From NCBI RefSeq assembly GCF_021130785.1, contig NC_060207.1:192098001-192162000 (forward strand): a stretch of DNA of 64,000 bases, in the 5' to 3' direction. Positions 32,240-45,556 of this stretch are shown here, piece after piece. Below the pieces are notes generated by a model. The model made no database searches. It was not told where the DNA came from and worked only from the letters and a program-made list of their open reading frames with translations. Made by a program: the position numbers and the translations under genes. Numbering within the stretch: the stretch's first letter is position 1; each line of letters starts with the position of its first letter. Source of the stretch: Homalodisca vitripennis (taxonomy: Eukaryota; Arthropoda; Insecta; Hemiptera; Cicadellidae).

Positions 32240-34990
32240 TGCAGAAAAGTGGTCAGCTACCCTCGTCAAAACTAGGCGTGGACCTACAGTCCTACAATCA
32301 CCTAAAGCCACCTCTCGCAAACCAAACATTAAATTGTTTAATTTCTTACATTATTATTTTATTTGTTGTTTGATTTTTACATTATTAGTAAGAGGCACGA
32401 GATCGCTCTGGTGCGACCTGCTCTTAGGTTAAATCGGTCTTAGCTTAATTATACTATGTGTTTTAAAATTTCAGATTTTTTGTATTACATCAAACTAATA
32501 AAGTTATAAATAATTTTTCTAGATATTTAATGTAAAATTTAAAGCTATAATTTATTCATGTATTAATTAGATTAATGTTAATGAAATATTGTTCTTTAAC
32601 TATTCATTTGTCTCAATTCTGTAGCACGAAACAATTACAATATAATTCATGCACATTTTTTTTCATAACATTTTTATTCATTTTAAGGAATAAAAAGATT
32701 TCGTCTCTCACGGTGACAAGGCTTTTGTTTCATGTTAATGCAAAAGACTGTATAGTATCGTGGTATGTGGTCTCTTCGTATCGTGCTACACGCTGTGTCA
32801 ATCCTTGCATACTTCCATACAATAAGTAAAATTTATAAGATGTATATCTTTTAAACATTTTTCATTCACCACAAAAGTGTTTTGGTATTTGTGTAGCATT
32901 ATCAGGCTAATAATTCCAAAACCTCAAACAGATTATATACAGTAATTTAATTAAATACGTCATACAGCATCATATAAGTGTATCTTTATTAACCTGAAGT
33001 ACATTTTATAAAATTTTTATACTATTGAAACAATTTAATCGGTTTTATTTATATTACAATACTGGTATTGTGTAAAAATACGTTAAGGTTAAGGTACAAC
33101 GTTTAGAGTATGTTTCAGTTACCGATGTAGTAATAACGATATTAACTTACAATAAAAGGATTGGTACATTATATAAGTGGTATATGTACAATATCCACCG
33201 AACTTACCCGTTGATGTCTTGGTGATAGTTTAAAATTGTAAACAAATTAATCCCTAATCCATGTTCACATCTTGGATAGAAATTATGTGTTTAAATCAAA
33301 CGACCTCATCATACAACTGTAAAGTTGCACATTTCTTGAAAGACAAGAGATTTTTAGAATAAACCTTCTCCAATAATCATTTAGAATTGATTACTAAAAA
33401 AGCATGTTCATTAAAATTATTTGAAAATAAAGTTAGGAATCTTGTGAACAAAGGTGTAACGTATGCAATGATACAGAAGTAAGCTCTGGTCCAAATTAAT
33501 TAATTAAATTCATGATAATAAACCATAATTTACAGCAACGTTGAAAAAATGCAGCGTTAATGGCGATATAGATTGTTAAGGAAGGAAGAAAGTTAGATTG
33601 TTCCGCTTTTAACTGTCACTCCCATTACCCAAAATTTTGTTTTTTTTATTACAATTTTCGTTTATGTATGTTTTTTAGAGGAACACGTTTTTCTTTTTCT
33701 TGTGGATTTATACATTCCAAATACATCACATCCAATACTTCTGAAGTGTTATTGCAGTGTTTTGTGCATTCGTGGATGTTTTTCTTAATTTAATATTCTT
33801 AGAAATACCCTAATTTGAGTTAGTATAACTTACCCTCACCTGTCTTTTCCGGTGACTTATGTTTGAAAGCGTTTGCAATCAACAAGAGAAAGTTTATGGC
33901 ATTACTTCAAAACTGGAAATAAGATAATCATGAGCTTTCAGAAATCATGGGTTGTCTCATATGTTCTCTAGGTAGTGAAAGTTCTGATAGAGAGATGCAT
34001 GACACTCATTATACAGGTATCGTCTGATAAACAATGGTTTTAAACACAAGAACACATTCAAATCCAACAACAAGCAAAGCGATGGCGGTTTTAATGCAGA
34101 AAGGAATTATAAACACAGTGATTGGTGACTGGGGAATGAAACAGACTCTGATAGAATAGGGAGCTTACATATGTTAGAATAATCCCAACAAAACCTGTTA
34201 AGAAAGTCTATTTCACACATTTACGAATATTGAATCGTGATCCCTTATTAAATACCATTGGAAAAGAATTAAACGTGCCCAAAATTTTAATTAGCAGTAG
34301 ATATTTAACAGTGTAAACACCAATTGATAGAATAGTTACTGTATATTAAACGCAAAGTGATAACACAAGAAATTGTGTTACGCTCGACCGTATAAGCAAT
34401 CAAAATATACGTAGTTAAAATAATCGAGTGCGATGAAACCTTAATCACTGAAAATATTACAGACACATCAAGGATTAGGATTTCTTAAACTACACTCCGT
34501 GTATGGCGGATATACAGTCTGGGAGCGCAGGAAGCTCGCTATCTCGGCCCACCTGCCACACGTTTCCTGTCCAGTCTAACAATGACTCATAACTAGGTTA
34601 TTTCTGAAAACATCACTTTCAAAACATCGTAATTTTAAGATAAAAGTTTAACAATGCTATTTTTAAATAGTAGGTTGTATGTATAGCCATTAAAAAGTTT
34701 GGTGAGGAAAAATAAATAGTTACAGATACATATTATTATACTGAGTATATTATTTTTTTATTGTTCTGCTTAAAACTATGATATTAAATTATCAGACTTA
34801 AGAAACAACAGAAAGTTTACATAATATGAACTTAAATTCAAGTCTCTAGCATTCAAAATAAAGGAAGAAGAAGATGAATGATTTATTTCAATGAGTAATA
34901 GGCTACAATATTAAACTATTATATATAACTCAGTAGCTTCAAACATAATTATATGCATACCTATAGTAAAATAACACAAGAAACAATTTG
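32240..34990. other. long AT-rich stretch, no gene seen
   Basis: No protein family or repeat recognised apart from short AT runs. A GC-richer patch at 34500-34570 remains unexplained. Confidence 0.4.
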
Positions 34991-34994
34991 TCAT

Positions 34995-35190
34995 AATCCT
35001 AATCCTAATATTATTATAAATGCGAAAGTAAGTTTGTTTGTTACGCTTTCACGCTAAAACCATTCAATCTGTTGTATTGAAATTTTACATGGACATTCCT
35101 AATGTTCCTAGAAAAAACATAAGCCTATTCTTATTGTATAAATCCTTTCGGGCTACGCCCCGCTGGTCTTTCAAAAGTTCTGTACTGTGG
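34995..35190. repeat. dispersed insect-type repeat
   Basis: TATTATAAATGCGAAAGTAA, TTGTTACGCTTTCACGC and TTTCGGGCTACGCCCCGCTG are typical ends of short dispersed insect repeats. Not coding. Confidence 0.45.
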
Positions 35191-35585
35191 GCTCCAAGAG
35201 CCGGGTAAACGCATTCAACTGTTATTTGTTAACATCGTATTATGTCAGCACGACCACATGTTTTATTATTTTAACCAGTATTTTCTATTTGTTTACATTT
35301 ATAGAGCGAAAGCATAACAAAGGTAACAACACTTCTTATTTAAACATCATGGGAAAAAAGGCAAACCAATTGACTTATTCTGGCTCACAAAGCAAACACG
35401 AGAGTGATTATAAACGCAATTTTAATGACAGAAAATCGAGGTGACACAGCATCCATTTACTTACTGATGAGTTATACGATACTGATTAGGTATATAAATA
35501 CTGATATAATTCCTAAACTGGACCGAAGAAATAGCATACATGAACATGGACTGGAAAGTAAGAACTTTACTGTATCATGTATGAT

Positions 35586-36052
35586 TTACATATGGATGAA
35601 AACTGTCACAATGGAAGTATTGAAATGAGTTAGTATTGTATGAGACACCACCACATGTCTTCGTCTCCCGCGTGCTGCCACTGCCCCACGACGAACACGG
35701 CCTCTTCTTGCTACCGCTCCACGGTCGCGACCACGTACAGCTACAGCAGCTTGGCCACCAGCTTCTTCGTCCGGCGGCAATCTGCCACCGTCCACACCAA
35801 CAACATCCTCATCGTCGTCTTCATCTTCGCCTGCGACGTTGTAGACGTCGTTGTGGATGTTGTCCAGCTGGTGACTAGCCGCCTCCCGAAACTCGCCAAC
35901 ACTGTACTGCCCGTCATCTAAGCGTGTGGTGAGAGTATTTATTGTCCTCTTTGACAACAAATATCTCGGACGAGATGGTCTGACAGCGTTGAGACCCGTT
36001 TATAACGAAGCCAGCGTTACTGAAGCCTCGCATTCCAGCGCTCTCAGACCAT
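35586..36052 (-). pseudogene. FLYWCH/MULE gene, exon F (C-terminus)
   Basis: Acceptor TTTTACAG. DGLRALECEASVTLASL, then an in-frame TAA (36002-36000), then LLSKRTINTLTTRLDDGQYS and VGEFREAASHQLDN. An acidic run EDEDDDED and an arginine/glycine-rich tail (GRDRGAVARRGRVRRG) follow to the stop at 35586. Such a tail is typical for this family. Confidence 0.75.
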
Positions 36053-36099
36053 CTGTAAAATTCAATTATTGCTGTTCAGTCAGTCACTTAATTTCAGTC

Positions 36100-39025
36100 A
36101 TGTATGTCTTTACAAGGGTATACAGGCAGTGTAAATTCACTTTTAATCAGTTTCAGGCCGATTTTGAAAACATTTTAAGTAAAACAAGTAATCTTACAAT
36201 TATCACGGGGGATATGAATGTGTGTTTATTAAAAAATAATAATTCAACAAAAAAAATCTTAATTTAATTTCAGCTTTTGGATTTAAAAGTTTAATTAAAA
36301 TTCCAATTAGAGTGGTTAATAACAGCGAAACTTGTATAGATCATGTCCTTTTAAGAAATTCAATACCTACCATTAAATGTCGACTGTAACGTTGTAGAGC
36401 TTAACATTACTGATCATTATGCTCTGAATATATCTATATCTAAGTTATTCAATGTTACTGAACGACCAAAATACTGGAAATTGGTAGACTACAAAATGTT
36501 ACGAAGGCAGTCGCAACTAGCTAGTTGGAATGATGTTTACAATGTAGATGATGTAGTTTTATGTATATCAAATTTTTACAAAATTTATAATAAATGTTAT
36601 GTGTTTTCTTGTACGTTTAAAGAAATTAAATAGTAAATTATGTAGAAAGAGGAATGTACCACAGATAACTTGGTACAAATAATCAATAGGAAAAAATTAC
36701 GTATATAAGGAATACTGTAAAAATAGATTAAATTTAGCATTAAGAAAAGAGTATAATAATCTTTCAAGGTATGTAACTGGGCAAATTAGGAGAGCAAAAT
36801 TGGATTATTATTCTTCATTGATTGAAAATTGTAAAGGTGACTCCAGGAAATACTGGAATGTTATTAAAGGCATTGTTAAAAACAAAAGGAGTTCTCTTGT
36901 CACTATAAGAACTAATGGTAATTTAATTGATGTTAGTGGTAATGAGTATTTACTTGCTAGTGAGTTTAATAATTATTATACATCTGTTATTCCTGAATTA
37001 AAAAATAAAGCATTTGGTTATGACATGTTTATGGAAAACTGCAATGATGAAAATGAATTAGTTGGAAGTTTTAATTGTACTTACTTGGATGTGGTTAATT
37101 CAGTCATGTCAATAAAAGACAAACGTAGTATGGGTTTGGATGGTATTAATATACGTACTGTTAAAAAAAAAAAATCTTGATGTATTTGCCCCTCTTTTGT
37201 GTAGTATGTTCAAAAAATCTTTAGAACAAGTAAGAGTACCTACCTGATGAGTTCAAATTGGCCATTGTAGTCCCTATTTTTAAGTGTCTGGTGATAAATC
37301 GGAAGTATCTTCTTACCTCCCAATGTTATTAGTGTAACAGCAAAGACATTTGAGACAATAATTAAAAATAAAATACTTGATTTCTTTACTACTCGTAAAA
37401 TATCACTCTTTTCTGGTAATCAGTATGGATTTATTTCTGGTAGAGGGATAGACCTAGCAGTTGAGAAACATGTGAGTTCTATTGTGAATGCATCAGATAA
37501 ATATAAATATACAGTGGCTGTTTATCTAGACTTTCAAAAAAACATTCGATGTATTAGATATTAATTTGTTGTTGAATAAATTTGGGAAATTTGGTTTTGG
37601 TGGATTGGCTCTTTCATAGTTAAAATCTTTTTGTATAGGAAGGAAGCAAGTTGTTAAAATTAATAATGTTATTAGTGATCCATTGGAATTGTACTTTGTC
37701 ACAGCTCAAGGCGGAGTCCTGGGACCTCTTATGTTCCTTGTGTACATCTATGACTTGTTAGAATTAGATATGTATTCAACTATGTTTGCTTATGCTGATG
37801 GCACTGCACTAGTGTGCTCTGCCTACAATAAGCAATCACTACAGCTTAAGATTAAAAAAGATCTAGATAAGGTCTCTCAATGGCTGTCAACAAACCGACT
37901 TTTGATAAATTCTACTAAGTCTAAGTGTATAGTTTTTTATGATTATCACCTCACTAATAAGAATTTACAACGGAATTTAATTTAATGTATCATAAGCACC
38001 AGTGTATTTATAATTGTGCTTGCAGTAATATTGAGGTAGTTGACTATGTAAAATATCTAGACATGTATATAGATAAACGCCTTAAATGGCACATTAATTT
38101 TTTATAATTGAAATTAAGAAAGGTAAATTATGTTTTGTATCACCTTAAAGATTCTGTAAGAAGTGACCAATTAATGAATGTTTATCTTTCTTGGTTTGAA
38201 AGTCTGATGAGGTTTGGTTGGAATTATTCATTATGGCGGAGCCTACAATTCTTGTTTAAAATCAGTTATTATGAATCAAAGCCATGCTGTGAGAACTATA
38301 TACAATGTAAAATGCATGGACAGAATGAGCTACCTTTTTAGAGAAAAGAATATATTAACATTTGAGCAACTTCATAAGTATTCAGTAATCTTGTATATTA
38401 CTAAATTTATTTAACAATTTGATCTTAGAGAAATTAATAGTCACTAGAGCTAGTCAACAAATAGTTTTAAGAGCCCCTTTCTTAACTAAAGAATCAAGTA
38501 GACACCAGTTTTGCTCTTTGGGTCCCAGAATATATAATAATTTCCTGCTACACTATGGCGATAGAATTATGTTTGAAAAGAAACCCAAGGTAAAGATGAA
38601 AGCACTTGAATATTTGAAAAGTATGCCAGTTGAATAAACCTAAAGTATTGTTAATTGTTATCTTGATCCAAATTGTTTTTGTAATATGTGCTTGTCTATT
38701 TATTTTTTCTTGTTATGCTTGTGTGTGTTATATTTTGTATATTTTATATTTATATAATAGTTATAGTTGTATGAAACAAGTAATTGTATAAAGGATATAA
38801 ACTGTTTAGCCTGTACCGCTTGTGCCTCATAGTAGTAAACAATCATAGAATGTGATATTATAGTATTGAACTTGATATTTGCATTTAAAACGCAAGAAAA
38901 ACTAAATAACCAACTGTACTCACGCACGCGCATGTTGCGCATTGGGAGAAAATTGTTTATTTGTATTATATGTAATTTTTTGAATAACATGTTTTTGAAC
39001 TTTGAACTTGAACTTTATTAACATG
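36100..39025 (+). mobile_element. LINE (CR1/Jockey-like) in the last intron of the MULE gene
   Basis: Plus strand, opposite to the host gene, 5'-truncated. Readable parts in order: endonuclease (NLTIITGDMNVCLL near 36190-36230), the linker region (36480-37180), reverse transcriptase (AQGGVLGPLMFLVYIYDL near 37705; MFAYADGTALV near 37780, the YADDT box with G for D; WLSTNRLLINSTKSKC) and a C-terminal region with LRAPFLTKESSRHQFCSLGP (about 38450-38525), stop near 38635. The 3' end is a TTGAACTTGAAC tail near 39000. Multiple frameshifts and stops. The 5' junction lies within about 50 bp of the exon F splice acceptor. Confidence 0.8.
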
Positions 39026-39149
39026 AGCAAATATATCAATATGAGCGAGATATTAGAGCTGTAATTATTACCATAATTGTTCTTCATAATTAATACTTTT
39101 ACACGTAAAAGCTACTTAAATTAAATAAATGTAACTTTTGAACCTTTAC

Positions 39150-39275
39150 CTGTAAAAACCCACACGTTCGGATGGGCAGTATTCATGGTATCCCTCAACT
39201 TTCTGTGGTAGGACTCCATGTCGTTGTTGGTGCGTCTCCTCTGTTTATAAACAGAGAAAGACTCAACACCGACAC
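39150..39275 (-). pseudogene. FLYWCH/MULE gene, exon E
   Basis: 126 nt, phase 1 to 1; acceptor TACCAG, donor ACAG then GTAAAG. It encodes GVGVESFSVYKQRRRTNNDM, ESYHRKLRDTMNTAHPNVWV and FT: the RTNNxxExxHRxL motif with the catalytic glutamate, followed by HPNxWVF. Confidence 0.85.
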
Positions 39276-40395
39276 CTGGTACATTATTTTCGTTGTGAAA
39301 TAATGTTGTTAGTTTAACAAACTTTCCTATTAAAGTAGAATCATTCATTTAGAACATAATTGTATTTAAATAGTTCAATATTAAAGAGGAAACCAACATC
39401 TTATCTGAGTAGTTTGTTAATACGATAATTTTCTTGCCCTTTTAGTGCTACAGCGTCTACGTTGTAGACGCAGCGTATTTTTATATATATTGGTTCAGTT
39501 TATGCAATTTACTGGCTGCAAACGATGACAGATTATCCAAAAGCCATAGAGTAACGATATTTGTATATTTGATTGCCGACGACCAGCTGTTTATACGTCT
39601 TTGACGTGAAATAAGAAGAAGGTCAGTTCGGATGTTTACGTTGTGAACGAAGTTTACGCTGTGCTTTGTTTACTCTGTTTTATTTTATTTTATCCATTAA
39701 ATTATTTTATCCACAATTGTGTTATAATTGTGAAATACTACTTCATTAGTATTCCAAATCATTGCATTACTTGAATTTTAATTTCTGTTTTTCGTGTGTA
39801 TTACATTTTACTAAGTTACAAACTACTCTAATAAGAACACCAACTTAACCTTTTTTTTTGTAGTTTTATTACTGAATAAACAATTATTTAGTTAAAAAAG
39901 GTGAAGTATTTATGTTAATAATAACATAAGTAAGTGTATTACTTTTTCTCTTGAGCGTTTCAAACATTACATGTAGGGCAAAATTTGGCACGGACAACAT
40001 ACTTTATTTTTTATCCACACTTCTTTTTTGTTGTGTAAAAATAAAATAAAATATATGGAATTTGTTTAGTTTTAGTTGCTCTTTCCAATGGTAGCATTAT
40101 AAATATAATATAAAATTGTTTACATAATAAAATTGTATGCCAAAGTGAAAAAAAATTATTATAAAATTTACATTTAAAATTTTTTATAACAATCCAAATA
40201 TGTACAAATGTATTTTTTTGTATTTATTCTGTTTATTAGTTATTTATCTTCAATACAAAAAAAAAGTAAAAAGATATGACCTTAAATAAGGAAATAGTAA
40301 GGAATTTACTAAAACTCTGCATTTATGCACTAAAATGCTTAGCACTCTTAGGTTTGGCAATGCGCCAGACCCCTTAGCACTAAAAGGGTTCTTAC

Positions 40396-40612
40396 CAGTA
40401 ATCCACACACGGTGCACGTAGTTGAGGAACACCACGAGATTTTGGAGGACGCCTGCCTGCTGGGCGAAGTTCACAACATGGTCGTACCCTTCCTCGATCA
40501 TGTTCGCTGGAAGTAGAGGCAAGGCCTGGCACATCTTGTATACTCTTCTGGCAGCAGGGTTTTGGCGTAGCAGCTGTACGTGGCCCAGAGTCCGCGCTTT
40601 CTTGTTCATGCT
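40396..40612 (-). pseudogene. FLYWCH/MULE gene, exon D
   Basis: 217 nt, phase 0 to 1; acceptor CTAACAG, donor ACTG then GTAAGA. It is open throughout: SMNKKARTLGHVQLLRQNPA, ARRVYKMCQALPLLPANMIE, EGYDHVVNFAQQAG and VVFLNYVHRVWIT. It corresponds to the helical region between the second D and the E of the catalytic triad. Confidence 0.82.
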
Positions 40613-41121
40613 CTGTTAGAACATGCATAATATCGTATTACTTTGTTTTCTGAATTGAATGTCAACAAAAGTAAAATATCTTTATATTTGTGAAATAAAA
40701 GTAATTTTTCATTAAGGTACCTACTTATTACCTACTTTTACCCGTAAAATTATCCACGGCATTCTACACATTTGATGAGTTAATGGAACACAACGTTATT
40801 TAAATAACTAAAAAAAAACTTTATATAAATACTTTATACATCTTAACGTTTTTTCTTCAATTATTTTAATATCTCCAAGGTTTTATTCATTTATATTTAA
40901 ATGTTTTATTTTTTATAGTTATGTATTAGCAAAGAACACGACTTGTTTAAATTTTGTGTGTTCAATATTGATCTTGATTAACACAACTTACTGTTGATAT
41001 ACTGTACATCAATAAAAAGTTTATTATCGTTATTGTTATATGTACAGTCATTGACAAATTATCTAATAAACAGTGGCCATAAATATTTATACATACATAT
41101 TATACAACTAGAAATACTTAC

Positions 41122-41322
41122 AATTGCCGAGTGAAACCAACATCCGGCCACTCGGCTTTCTGGCCATGCTCTTCGTAAGGCACGCGTCACTGCATTCTCA
41201 ACGTCACATGTGAAGACTGTGGGGTGCCAGTCGGACAGAACATCCCATCCCGCAAGTAGGCGAGTACTCTACTGTAGAGAAGCCGTCTCCCTACCCATCA
41301 GTACACTTGCCACCGGAAAAGC
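41122..41322 (-). pseudogene. FLYWCH/MULE gene, exon C
   Basis: 201 nt, phase 0 to 0; acceptor ATAACAG, donor ATT then GTAAGT. It encodes AFPVASVLMGRETASLQ, an in-frame TAG, then VFTCDVENAVTRALRRAWPE and VAGCWFHSAI. It holds the second catalytic aspartate and the CWFH motif of MULE transposases. Confidence 0.82.
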
Positions 41323-41973
41323 CTGTTATAAATCAAATGGCATATTATGTCTATTACTTATTTGATATATTAGGCCTATATTAAGATTGGACTATTGGAA
41401 AGTATGACTAGTACACCCGTTTCATATAACTTTTCATGGTCGAAAAACTGCACATTTCCTTAGAAAATATGATACTGTTTTAGTCACTTTTTAAATATGT
41501 CACTTTGTCTGACATTTTAGATGACTACTACATTTTACTTTTACTTTGTTTCACTTTATAGTCATTAACAAAAACATAAACCTTACATAACCATATCAAC
41601 CATATTAATATGCCACCTTAAGGCCTATTACATTGTACAATGTAATATGTACATTAATGTTCACTTTTAATATAATGAAAGAAAAAATTGATAACATTTC
41701 TTTAAAACTAGTACATTAAAGGAATACAACATGTTTACAAATTACACAATTATGTTTGTAAAATTCAATAGGCTGGACGAGCAAATACAATTTTTTAGTT
41801 ATATAGGAAATTAAATAAGACCATTCCAACCCATGAACGTCCCCGGGGGATGCAGAGTAACTCGAAATTTTACAAATAGTGGAAGTGGTCCCATTAATAT
41901 TTTTTGCGGTAACTGATAAATAAATATTGTTATTGCAGAAAAAATAAAGAATAGCGAGAATGCGATAACTTAC

Positions 41974-42321
41974 ATGGTCGAAATAAACAGCACTGATGAT
42001 AGTAAGGAGCTGGCAGCTTGGAGGAATGCTCGGCACTACCTTAGATGTGCTGTCCAAGTGGATGGGAGTGCCATCGGTCGAGAGCCTTGAAGACAGGTTC
42101 TCGGAGATGAAGATTACGGCACCATCGCCGTTGTCGTCGACAACTGTTGCCCTGTAGTAATCTTCACCCCGATGACTGCCCGTTCATAGGGTTCTGCGCC
42201 AGCGCTTCCCCATACTCTTGCAGAGTACTCGGTACGGGCCAATTGGCAGCTCGCCTGGCACGCTGCATCGCTTTGGACAGCACATGATACGGCAGTTCAG
42301 CTGCGACGTCAAATATCAACC
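41974..42321 (-). pseudogene. FLYWCH/MULE gene, exon B
   Basis: Acceptor TTTTAG, donor CAT then GTAAGT. It encodes LIFDVAAELPYHVLSKAMQR and LQEYGEAL, then in another frame DYYRATVVDDNGDGAVIFIS and PIHLDSTSKVVPSIP, SAVYFDH. The length (348 nt) is one base off the expected phase, in line with a single one-base indel between the two readable parts near 42190. Confidence 0.8.
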
Positions 42322-42384
42322 CTAAAATAAATGAAGCGTGTGCATTATTTAACAGTAATTAAAAATAAGCCGTGTATTCTATGT

Positions 42385-44895
42385 TGAATGCACACTGAAG
42401 GGATCTTCAAACAAAGTATAAGAGATATAGTAAAGATTAAATGGACAAAGTTGTGCGTAATAACAAGACCAACAAATTTACGTGGTCAAGTTGATTATTG
42501 GTTGCGTCGTTCACACGCTGTGCTAAAAAAACTATTTATGGTCAAAATTGTGCAACTGTCACAACTCTCTTTATTAGTAGCTTTATTGAAACGTTTTTCA
42601 CAGGAAATCCGTATAACATTTCTTCTAGCTATCTAAAATTACAATTAAAATTTTTTGATGAGAAGGATGCAGGAGGTATAGGGTTGCAGTAAATGTTATT
42701 AATGCAAAGAAAGTAATAAAAAGAAAGTATATTTTTAATGATATCAATAATAGAATATGTGTGTTATACTTTCCTCTTGGTTTTGATCGAGTAACTCATA
42801 CAAAACCCGTTACTATATTATGGTTGTGTAAAGGGAATTTTTATTCTACTATTCGGATAGTTAAATAAGCATGGTTGATATTCCACTGGACGCATTGGTA
42901 GAATCAACTGTTTATTTAAACATAGAAATGATCAGACAGGGTCAGTCTAAAAGTTACTGTTTCTGACATTTATGCAATTTATATTCACTCACGGTATGTA
43001 TCGAATAATTAATAAAAATCGATTTTGATATTTTTATTTTGGAATTAATCACCCATAATTGGATTGTTTAATTTTTTTATTTTAAATAAAATTCTAAATG
43101 ATGATACAATTTGAAACAGATATGCTATTTGGGGTCAGGTTCCGTTATTTCACCCCATGTTTTTTAAATCGCTACTATAGCCTCGGAATTGATTGTTTTA
43201 ACTATTTATGATCATAGATGAGTACGGAGGTACTAAAACTAGATAGACACTGTTTGTTTTCCTTGAGGACGTCTTATCTTATCAGCATCAGGCATGCCCA
43301 GACTGGCGCTGTTATCGCTTGCTCATCGGTTTCCGCTGTCGCTCAAGCTATCAGTTCTGCATACTTGTCACTGCAATATGGACGTACCTAGCAACATTTT
43401 CCAAGTTTACGATCTTGCGAAGTCGAAAAATGATTGCATTTCGTTTTTGCAAAGAGCACTTATATTGCCCACTGAAAAACTATGTCCAGCGGGACATGTA
43501 ATGGTTTTGAGCGTTTCCGACCGTAGCGATCGTTGGCGTCGCAGGAAAGCCGGCTGCCGAGACAACAATGACATTCCACTGCGTAGTAATACGTGGTTAC
43601 AGAGCTCGAAACTTTCTTTCGACAAAATCCTTCTGTTTTTGTATTCTTGGAGCTTTGAACTGACAAGTGTTAAGTTTTGTGAACGCGAGTTGGAAATTAA
43701 CCACAACACAACAGTTGACTGGAACAACTATTTGCGGGAGGTGTGTGCGTCGAAACTGCTTGCTAATCCAAAAGTTATTGGTGGTCCCGGCTTAACAGTA
43801 GAAATAGACGAGTCACTGTTTGCTAAAAGGAAGTACAATGTAGGCCGTGTTATCCCGCAACAATGGGTGGCATTTGTCGAGAAACACGCGATTGCTTCCT
43901 GTTCGCCGTTGAAGATAGGTCTGCTGCTGCACTGTTGCCAATAATTGTCCAACATATTGCTCCTGGAACTACAATCATGTCTGATCAATGGGCTTCCTAC
44001 AACGGTATTCGAAATGCAAACCAAAATTACCAACATTTAACGGTGAATCACAGCAGAAATTTCGTCGACCCAATAACGCAAGCTCAAACAAACACCATTG
44101 AGCGTTTGTTAGGACGGCTAAATCTTCTTTCAGACGAAAACACGGAACCCAATCAAAGTTGTTGGACAGTTACTTATGTGATTTCATGTGGAGGAAATCA
44201 TTACAACGTATGGACAACCCGTTCCAAGCGATCCTCCGTGACATCGCCGGCCGCCTACTGGCCTCCACAATAAAGGTTAGGTTAGGTTAGGCATTAGTTC
44301 ACCTCAAACAATCAATTCCGTGGCTATAGTAGCGATTTAAAAACATGGGGTGAAATAACGGAACCTGACCCCAAATAGCATGTTGGTTTCAAATTGTATC
44401 ATCATTTAGAATTTTATTTAAAATAAAAAAATTAAACAATCCAATTATGGGTGATTAATTCCAAAATAAAAATATCAAAATCGATTTTTATTAATTATTC
44501 GATACATACCGTGAGTGAAAATATCATATATGGTATCTTTGAAATTAGTAAAAAGTGAATATCTTTTTATTAATTAAAAAATGGTTTAAAAATATTTCCT
44601 CGAACCCTATATTTTATGCCTGTTTCTCTCGAAAACTTGTTATTTGCAATTTTTAATAACTAGATGATATTTCATGCAGATTTCATGTGAACAACGTTTT
44701 AATATAGCTACTGATAAGAGGACTGTGACAGTTTGAACATTTTGACCAAAAATAGTTTTGTGAACGATGCAACCAATAATCAACTTATCACGCTAATTTG
44801 TTGGTCTTGTTATTACGCGCAACTGTGTCCATTTAATCTTTGCTGTATCAGTTGTAGTTTCTAAGATCCCTTCACTTCAGTGCGCAATGAATTTA
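42385..44895. mobile_element. long-inverted-repeat element carrying a Merlin transposase
   Basis: Left arm 42385-43200 and right arm 44306-44895 are inverted copies. The inner 215 bp (42981-43195 against 44316-44522) are nearly identical, including GGGGTCAGGTTCCGTTATTT and its complement. The outer parts (42388-42610 against 44660-44895) are more diverged, and about 250 bp are extra in the left arm. The transposase lies between the arms. The element sits in the first intron of the MULE gene. The exact element ends and target duplication are not resolved. Confidence 0.75.
43378..44290 (+). pseudogene. Merlin-type (IS1595/ISXO2-like) transposase, frameshifted
   Basis: Starts MDVPSNIFQVYDLAKSKNDC. 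Core: DKILLFLYSWSFELTSVKFC; TVEIDESLFAKRKYNVGRVI (first catalytic D); after a frame change near 43865, GGICRETRDCFLFAVEDRS and PGTTIMSDQWASYNG (second D), VNHSRNFVDPITQAQTNTIE (E); after another frame change near 44110, RTAKSSFRRKHGTQSK and LCDFMWRKSLQRMDNPFQAI to the TAG at 44288-44290. This is the ISXO2-like DDE domain of Merlin transposons. The three catalytic residues survive; two frameshifts inactivate it. The last codons are made of TTAGG repeats. Confidence 0.85.
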
Positions 44896-45556
44896 GAACA
44901 GACGGTATAAATTTGTTCCATTACTTTCATCTTAAAAGAATCTATAAATCGTCTAAATAGATTGCTTTTTATACTTTTAGATTACCTAAAGACCCCGTGG
45001 GCAGTAAATAATCAGTTTTATTCCTAAACTAATTTTGAACGTAAGGACAAAACATCTATTCATTTAGTTTCAGGCAAAATCTAACATTTAGTTTCTGTAT
45101 ACTAAATGTATACTAAATTTTTGCTCTTTATGTGTAAATTACTTGTAACCATTACTTTTTGTTACTAAATCAGATCAAATGTTGAGTATAAGTCTTCACT
45201 AAATCTGCATGCAGTTTCAAGAAAATAGCTAATTTCCTTCTCAAGATGTTCTGAGGACAAACTGACAATCAGACCGAAAAGAATGTTATTGAGATGGAAT
45301 TTAATATAGTTTTCTTTTCGTCGGACTCAATCGAACTTATTAATTCTTATATAAAACCGAAGCTGCATACAAAATTTGATGTATGCCTAGGTCTACTCGT
45401 TTTCGAGATATGGGGACAGACGAACAAATAAACATACAGACTGATAGAAATGAAAAGTTTCCGGTCAACTCGCAAATGCTCAGTAAAGTCAAAACTCAAT
45501 CTATATTTGATAACTGTTTTAACGATATAGACATAATATATTGATTACTTACTTAC

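Noticed and set aside
35636..35921. Plus-strand open frames of 80-93 codons
   Set aside because: They are antisense to exon F of the FLYWCH/MULE gene, whose minus-strand frame matches the family.
44275..44291. Telomeric TTAGG tract
   Set aside because: Only about three units, inside a transposase frame; too short for a telomere or interstitial array.
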